Assembly (NCBI RefSeq): GCF_000374825.1
Contig: NZ_KB895381.1
Span: 124,001-188,000 of the forward strand
Length of the DNA stretch: 64,000 bases
Origin: Paenibacillus sanguinis 2301083 = DSM 16941
GTDB lineage: Bacteria; Bacillota; Bacilli; Paenibacillales; Paenibacillaceae
Direction of reading: 5' to 3'
The position numbers and the translations under genes were made by a program. The stretch's first letter is position 1. Every line of letters begins with the position of its first letter. This document shows positions 60,253-64,000 of this stretch, in pieces. A model generated the notes under the pieces. The model saw only the letters and a list, made by a program, of their open reading frames with translations, was not told the DNA's origin and did no database searches.

Positions 60253-60696
60253 TTATTTTCTTGCTACGGATAATTCTCTAATTCTTTTCCCGATCCAGTG
60301 CCCAAATAGGCTAAAGGAATAAAGGACCAGTGTATTTATGATCACCATGGCTGGTGCTGACGGAAGTTCATAGAAATACTCTAATCCTGATAAAGGGCCT
60401 GCGAAAATAAACACGGCAAGTATAGGAAGCAACTCAAGCCACTCTATTTGTAACAAGTAACCCAATAGATATATTGACATCCCGATCCCCCAATAATACG
60501 TTAAGAACCTGATGAACCCTATCCCTTTCCTGCCTAATATAAACCCGTAAACGGCCCAAAGAATGACATAAATAACAGATAGCAGAGCTTGCTCAGAGCT
60601 CGGGTCGCCTCCCTTCAGATACGTACTAAAGTTTACAATGCTTATAGGGATCGAGGTGACCAGAGCGAATATAATATGCATATTTTTGGAGGTCAT
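60253..60696 (-). CDS. hypothetical four-helix membrane protein
   Basis: This 147-residue protein starts at ATG 60696, which has AAAGGA eight bases upstream; an ATG at 60705 touches the site. Four hydrophobic segments are visible (IIFALVTSIPISIVNF; VIYVILWAVYGFIL; YLLGYLLQIEWLELLPILAV; VIINTLVLYSFSLFGHWIG), and the tail is basic (GKRIRELSVARK). I recognise no family and see no catalytic motif. It is monocistronic, convergent with the exporter region. Confidence 0.6.
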   Translation of the reverse strand: MTSKNMHIIFALVTSIPISIVNFSTYLKGGDPSSEQALLSVIYVILWAVYGFILGRKGIGFIRFLTYYWGIGMSIYLLGYLLQIEWLELLPILAVFIFAGPLSGLEYFYELPSAPAMVIINTLVLYSFSLFGHWIGKRIRELSVARK

Positions 60697-60875
60697 GGAT
60701 ACCATCCTTTCATGAAAACATATTCATACTAGTTTAATATACCAGAAGTGCAACGAGTTTACGATAATTTCCCTCATCTTCCATGATGGCAAATATATGA
60801 CATAAATTTTAATGTATCCGCTTTACCATATCAATTTATGTAATGTTTATGTTAGATATATGTTGTGAAAGCTGA

Positions 60876-60904
60876 TTGACAGGTCAAATCAAAACGCATA
60901 TATT
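60876..60904 (+). promoter_or_regulatory. sigma-A promoter of the third sugar importer
   Basis: TTGACA (60876-60881), a 17-bp spacer and TATATT (60899-60904) make a near-consensus promoter 122 bp before the binding-protein gene at 61027. The remainder of 60697-61026 holds only the dyad described next. Confidence 0.8.
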
Positions 60905-60935
60905 ATTAATAAGTCCAATGGACGTAATAATTATA
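60901..60935. promoter_or_regulatory. dyad at the transcription start of the third importer
   Basis: TATTATTAATAAGTCC (60901-60916) and GGACGTAATAATTATA (60920-60935) are inverted repeats matching at 13 of 16 positions around a 3-bp centre. It overlaps the -10 box and +1, the position of a repressor operator. Confidence 0.45.
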
Positions 60936-61026
60936 TTTTGGATGAACAGGAGGATCCGGGCGGTTTTTTGGCGGTAAGTAAATGGGTTAGATTCCAATCT
61001 ACTATTTTCGAGGGGGCATTTCAGGA

Positions 61027-62298
61027 ATGCGTTCAAAAGCGATCTTGCCATTATTTTTTTGTTTTGTAATCGTTTTCGTAGCTGCGTGTGGCAATAATTC
61101 TTCCAAAGGATCTCAACCGTCAACGGGTGATACTTCATCCGAAGTGAAAACCATTAAATTCTGGCAATTCATGGGTTCGATGGACGACAGTACGGATATT
61201 AACATTGCTCCGATTATTGAAGAATTTGAAAGCACCCATCCTGGTGTGAAGGTGGATGTACAGCAGCTCACCTGGGATAACGGCTTGGATAAAATCACAA
61301 CGAGCTTTGCTGCCGAAGAGGCTCCTGATGTGGTAGAGCTTGGCAACACCTGGGTTACACAGTTCGCCTCCCAGGATGTGCTGCTCGATCTGTCAGACAA
61401 GGTGGCCGACATCAAGAGCGAATACGTAGGCTGGGACGGTGTAACCTATGATTCCAAAATCTATGGTGTGCCTTGGCTGCTGGGGACACGTGCTTTGTTC
61501 TATAACAAAGCGCTGTTCGAGCAGGCTGGTCTGGACCCTGAGAAAGCGCCGGCGAATTGGGAAGAGCTGAAAGCGGCTGCGGCTAAAATTTCGGAAAATA
61601 CGAACGCTAAGGGCTTTGGAATTGCAGCGGGAGAAGCGGAGACACCTTGGACGCAATTCTCTATGTTCCTCTGGAGCAATGGCGGGGAATTTCTGAATGA
61701 AGACCAAACTGCCAGTGCATTAAATGAACCGGCTGCTGTCGAAGCGCTGGAATATGTTCAAGAGCTGTCGGAAGTATCACTTGTCGCTCAAGATGGCACA
61801 ATTGGGCAGGAATTTGCGGCAGGCAATGTAGGGATGTTCATTTCAGGAGCCTGGAATTTGCGCGGATTAACGAAGAATGCCCCGGATCTGAAGTGGGGAG
61901 TGGCGGAAATACCGGTAGCGCCGACAGGGAACTCGGTGTCCTTTTCCGGAGGAGAGATTTTGTCCATCTCCGCCAAGACAGAGTATCCGGATGAAGCCTA
62001 TCAATTCGTGCAATTTATGACCAGCAAGCAAAATGCAATGAAGGTGACAGAGATTTCCACCTCCGTATTTCCGGCCTTTCCAGGCATCGAAACCGATCCA
62101 TTCTTCGCGGATAAGCCGGAGATTGCTATATTTGCCAAGCAGGTTGCAACTGCCCGGAATTCACCTTCTCTGAAGGCGTGGCAAAAAATTTCTGAAGAGG
62201 TTACGACTGCGGTAGAGAAAGCTGTATTGCAGCATGCTCCTGCAGCAGAAGTATTACAGACTGCCTCCGACAATATTAATAAATTGCTCACAAGATAA
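61027..62298 (+). CDS. extracellular sugar-binding lipoprotein
   Basis: This is a 423-residue family 1 solute-binding protein. The short signal peptide ends in the lipobox VAAC (about residues 18-21) and is followed by a Ser/Gly-rich linker. Fold marks are IKFWQFMGSMDDS, IIEEFESTHPGVKVDVQQL and EEAPDVVELGNTWVTQF, the last typical of N,N-diacetylchitobiose/maltose-type binding proteins. It is the first gene of an importer that extends past the window end. No enzyme is visible yet, so the substrate is open. Confidence 0.92.
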   Translation: MRSKAILPLFFCFVIVFVAACGNNSSKGSQPSTGDTSSEVKTIKFWQFMGSMDDSTDINIAPIIEEFESTHPGVKVDVQQLTWDNGLDKITTSFAAEEAPDVVELGNTWVTQFASQDVLLDLSDKVADIKSEYVGWDGVTYDSKIYGVPWLLGTRALFYNKALFEQAGLDPEKAPANWEELKAAAAKISENTNAKGFGIAAGEAETPWTQFSMFLWSNGGEFLNEDQTASALNEPAAVEALEYVQELSEVSLVAQDGTIGQEFAAGNVGMFISGAWNLRGLTKNAPDLKWGVAEIPVAPTGNSVSFSGGEILSISAKTEYPDEAYQFVQFMTSKQNAMKVTEISTSVFPAFPGIETDPFFADKPEIAIFAKQVATARNSPSLKAWQKISEEVTTAVEKAVLQHAPAAEVLQTASDNINKLLTR

Positions 62299-62346
62299 AA
62301 TTCTAAGGGCAACGGGACGTTCATCACTTGCCCATGGAGGTATAAC

Positions 62347-63237
62347 ATGAACACAGCACGCCGTAATAAGCTGCGCCAAAACACCACAGCTTACCTGTTT
62401 TTATCGCCGTGGCTATTATCGTTTCTGGTATTTAGTTTGTTCCCGATTATTTTCTCATTATATCTTAGCTTTACTGAAACCGGATTGCTCAAGCTGGAGC
62501 CAGACTGGGTGGGGATTACGAACTATTTGGATACGCTAACCGACCCTGTATTCAACAAAGCCTTCTGGAATACCTTGTATTTCGTGGCCGTCACAGTTCC
62601 AATTACGACGATTCTGGCGATGGTGTTGGCCATTGCTGTGAACAGCCGCATCCCAGGCAAAATATTTTTCCGGGTGTCGTTCTTCATGCCGACCGTGACT
62701 TCGGTGATCGTCGTATCCATGATGTTCATGCTGCTATATGCGCCTTCCGGCATCTTGAACTCGATTTTGGGCACTTTTGGTATTCAAAAGGTGCAATGGC
62801 TGCTGGATATTCGAACAGCCTTTCCTTCGATTATGGCTATGTCGATCTGGACGTCTGTAGGCTTCTATATGCTGATGTATGTAGCGGCCCTGCAATCGAT
62901 TCCTGCCACCTTGTATGAAGCGGCCATTATTGATGGCGCGGGACCGTGGAGCCGGTTTATTCATGTAACGCTGCCCCATTTAAGACATATGAGCATTTTA
63001 GTCATTGTCATGAATACGATTAACTCACTGCAAGTTTTCTCTGAGGTATACGTCATGACCAAGGGTGGCCCTCTGAACTCAACCACCACGATGGTCCTGT
63101 ATATGTACAATACGGCATTCTCCAGCTTGCAGTTGGGGAAAGGTTCGGCGATTGCCTATATCTTGATGATCTTCATTATGGCGATGTCGGCTATTCAAAT
63201 GTGGCTGATGCGCATTAATAAGGGGGTAGGAGAATGA
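62347..63237 (+). CDS. sugar ABC transporter permease, MalF type
   Basis: This is a 296-residue CUT1 permease with six membrane segments. The N-terminus AYLFLSPWLLSFLVFSLFPI is followed by the outer loop SFTETGLLKLEPDWVGITNY, the EAA loop EAAIIDGAGPWSRFIHVTL and YVMTKGGPLNSTTTMVLYMY. ATG 62347 follows GGAGG. It overlaps the MalG-type gene by 4 bp (ATGA). It is the partner of the binding protein at 61027, 48 bp upstream. Confidence 0.92.
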   Translation: MNTARRNKLRQNTTAYLFLSPWLLSFLVFSLFPIIFSLYLSFTETGLLKLEPDWVGITNYLDTLTDPVFNKAFWNTLYFVAVTVPITTILAMVLAIAVNSRIPGKIFFRVSFFMPTVTSVIVVSMMFMLLYAPSGILNSILGTFGIQKVQWLLDIRTAFPSIMAMSIWTSVGFYMLMYVAALQSIPATLYEAAIIDGAGPWSRFIHVTLPHLRHMSILVIVMNTINSLQVFSEVYVMTKGGPLNSTTTMVLYMYNTAFSSLQLGKGSAIAYILMIFIMAMSAIQMWLMRINKGVGE

Positions 63238-64000
63238 GTCACCGGCAATCAACCTTGCGCACCTCCATCATCTTTGTAGTGCTTCTGATCCCCCTGGTCA
63301 TTATGATATTTCCGTATCTGTATATGATCAGCATGTCATTAAAGGGCGATGGCATGATCATCAAGAGCTTCACAGATATTTTCCCTAAGGAGATCACGTT
63401 ACAGAATTATGTGGATGTCTTGGGAAGCGGGCCGTTTGGACGCTACTTCCTGAACAGTACGATCATTGCCGTATCTGTAGTGGCAGGTAACATTTTATTT
63501 GCTTCTATGGTGGGATACGCTTTTGCGAAGCTGACATTTATCGGTAAAAATGCCCTCTTCATGGTAGTCCTGTCTACAATGATGATTCCATTTCAGGTTA
63601 CCTTGATTCCCCTCTTTCTGCTGATGAGGGAGCTGGGCTGGATCGATACCTACGCAGCACTCATTATTCCGAACCTGATCGCTCCCATGAGTATATTTCT
63701 CATGAGGCAGTACATGTCAGGCTTGCCCAATGAAATTATAGAGGCGGCCAAGATGGACGGTGCAACGGAATTCGGCGTATTCTGGCGTATTATCCTGCCG
63801 CTGGCCAAGCCAGCGCTGGGTGTCCTGATTATTGTGCAATTCCTCGGATCATGGAATAACTTTATTCTTCCCCTGATTCTGACCAACTCCGAGCATATGA
63901 GAACATTGCCTCTGGGTTTGGCGCTGTATAAGGGCTTTAATTCCATTGACTGGGTGCACATGATGGCGGCATCCTGCATCTCGACGCTGCCGGTACTATT
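63234..64000 (+). CDS. sugar ABC transporter permease, MalG type, cut by window end
   Basis: ATG 63234 overlaps the MalF-type stop and follows GTAGGAG; the frame is open to base 64000, giving 255 residues of an expected 275 or so. The marks are FPYLYMISMSLKGDG, FAKLTFIGKNALF, the EAA loop EAAKMDGATEFGVFWRIIL and the late FLGSWNNFILPLILT. The missing part is the last helix and tail. It completes the channel of the third importer. Any enzyme or regulator of this operon lies beyond the window. Confidence 0.9.
   Translation, partial: MSHRQSTLRTSIIFVVLLIPLVIMIFPYLYMISMSLKGDGMIIKSFTDIFPKEITLQNYVDVLGSGPFGRYFLNSTIIAVSVVAGNILFASMVGYAFAKLTFIGKNALFMVVLSTMMIPFQVTLIPLFLLMRELGWIDTYAALIIPNLIAPMSIFLMRQYMSGLPNEIIEAAKMDGATEFGVFWRIILPLAKPALGVLIIVQFLGSWNNFILPLILTNSEHMRTLPLGLALYKGFNSIDWVHMMAASCISTLPVL

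Noticed and set aside
1-64000. CRISPR arrays, tRNA/rRNA genes, insertion sequences, prophage genes
   Set aside because: No repeat-spacer pattern, no transposase or integrase motif and no structural RNA was seen on reading both strands; a covariance-model search was not possible here.

Overview
The window looks like chromosome of a Paenibacillus-type Firmicute. The basis is the repeated pairing of YesM-type sensor kinases with YesN/AraC-type response regulators beside CUT1 sugar ABC importers that carry no dedicated ATPase gene, LplA/YtcP-like transport proteins, strong AGGAGG ribosome sites with ATG/GTG/TTG starts, and many large carbohydrate-active enzymes. I see no tRNA, rRNA, CRISPR array, insertion sequence or phage gene.

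Positions 1-7.97 kb are a fructan-type locus. It starts with the C-terminal end of a GH32 enzyme (+), then a broken regulator or sensor fragment. A six-gene minus-strand operon follows, running from 7833 down to 993: GH32 enzyme, sugar-binding lipoprotein, two permeases, GH172 (DUF2961) enzyme, LacI repressor. Its promoter carries a perfect LacI-type operator at the transcription start and a second, near-identical one 100 bp upstream. Positions 8.2-15.0 kb hold a response regulator, sensor kinase and sugar ABC importer (binding protein plus two permeases) with no enzyme gene.

Positions 15.2-21.3 kb are one operon under a GntR/FCD regulator with overlapping palindromic operators. It encodes a MetN-MetP-MetQ importer, a UroD-fold protein with the HxC...C zinc ligands of MtaA-type methyltransferases, pyrroline-5-carboxylate reductase, and a glyoxalase-fold protein. 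The gene mix suggests uptake and demethylation or salvage of a methylated amino-acid-like compound, not plain methionine uptake.

Positions 21.3-43.8 kb are a polysaccharide utilisation locus. It contains an LplBC/LplA-type importer, a YesM/YesN pair with an extra binding protein overlapping the regulator, a secreted 1183-residue alginate-lyase-like toroid protein with discoidin domains, a cytoplasmic GH28-like beta-helix protein, a 1174-residue heparinase II/III-like protein, two alpha/beta hydrolases, and a convergent GH31 glycosidase with a divergent AraC regulator. Four promoter regions (before 11722, 21481, 30035 and 33679) share an A-tract plus CATA element placed about two or four helical turns upstream of the -10 box. 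This may be the response-regulator site.

Positions 43.9-48.2 kb are an AT-rich two-component system plus LanFEG/BcrAB-like peptide-resistance ABC exporter. Its ATPase ribosome site lies inside a perfect 9-bp hairpin. A 161-bp imperfect palindrome follows. Positions 48.5-60.7 kb are a patchwork accessory region: TrmO, AraC and MerR regulators with GyrI-like ligand domains, phosphotransferase and nucleotidyltransferase genes, a DUF2268 metalloprotease, small VOC/SnoaL proteins, an ABC-2 exporter, and at least three truncated gene remnants. From 60.9 kb to the end another sugar ABC importer begins, cut by the window edge.
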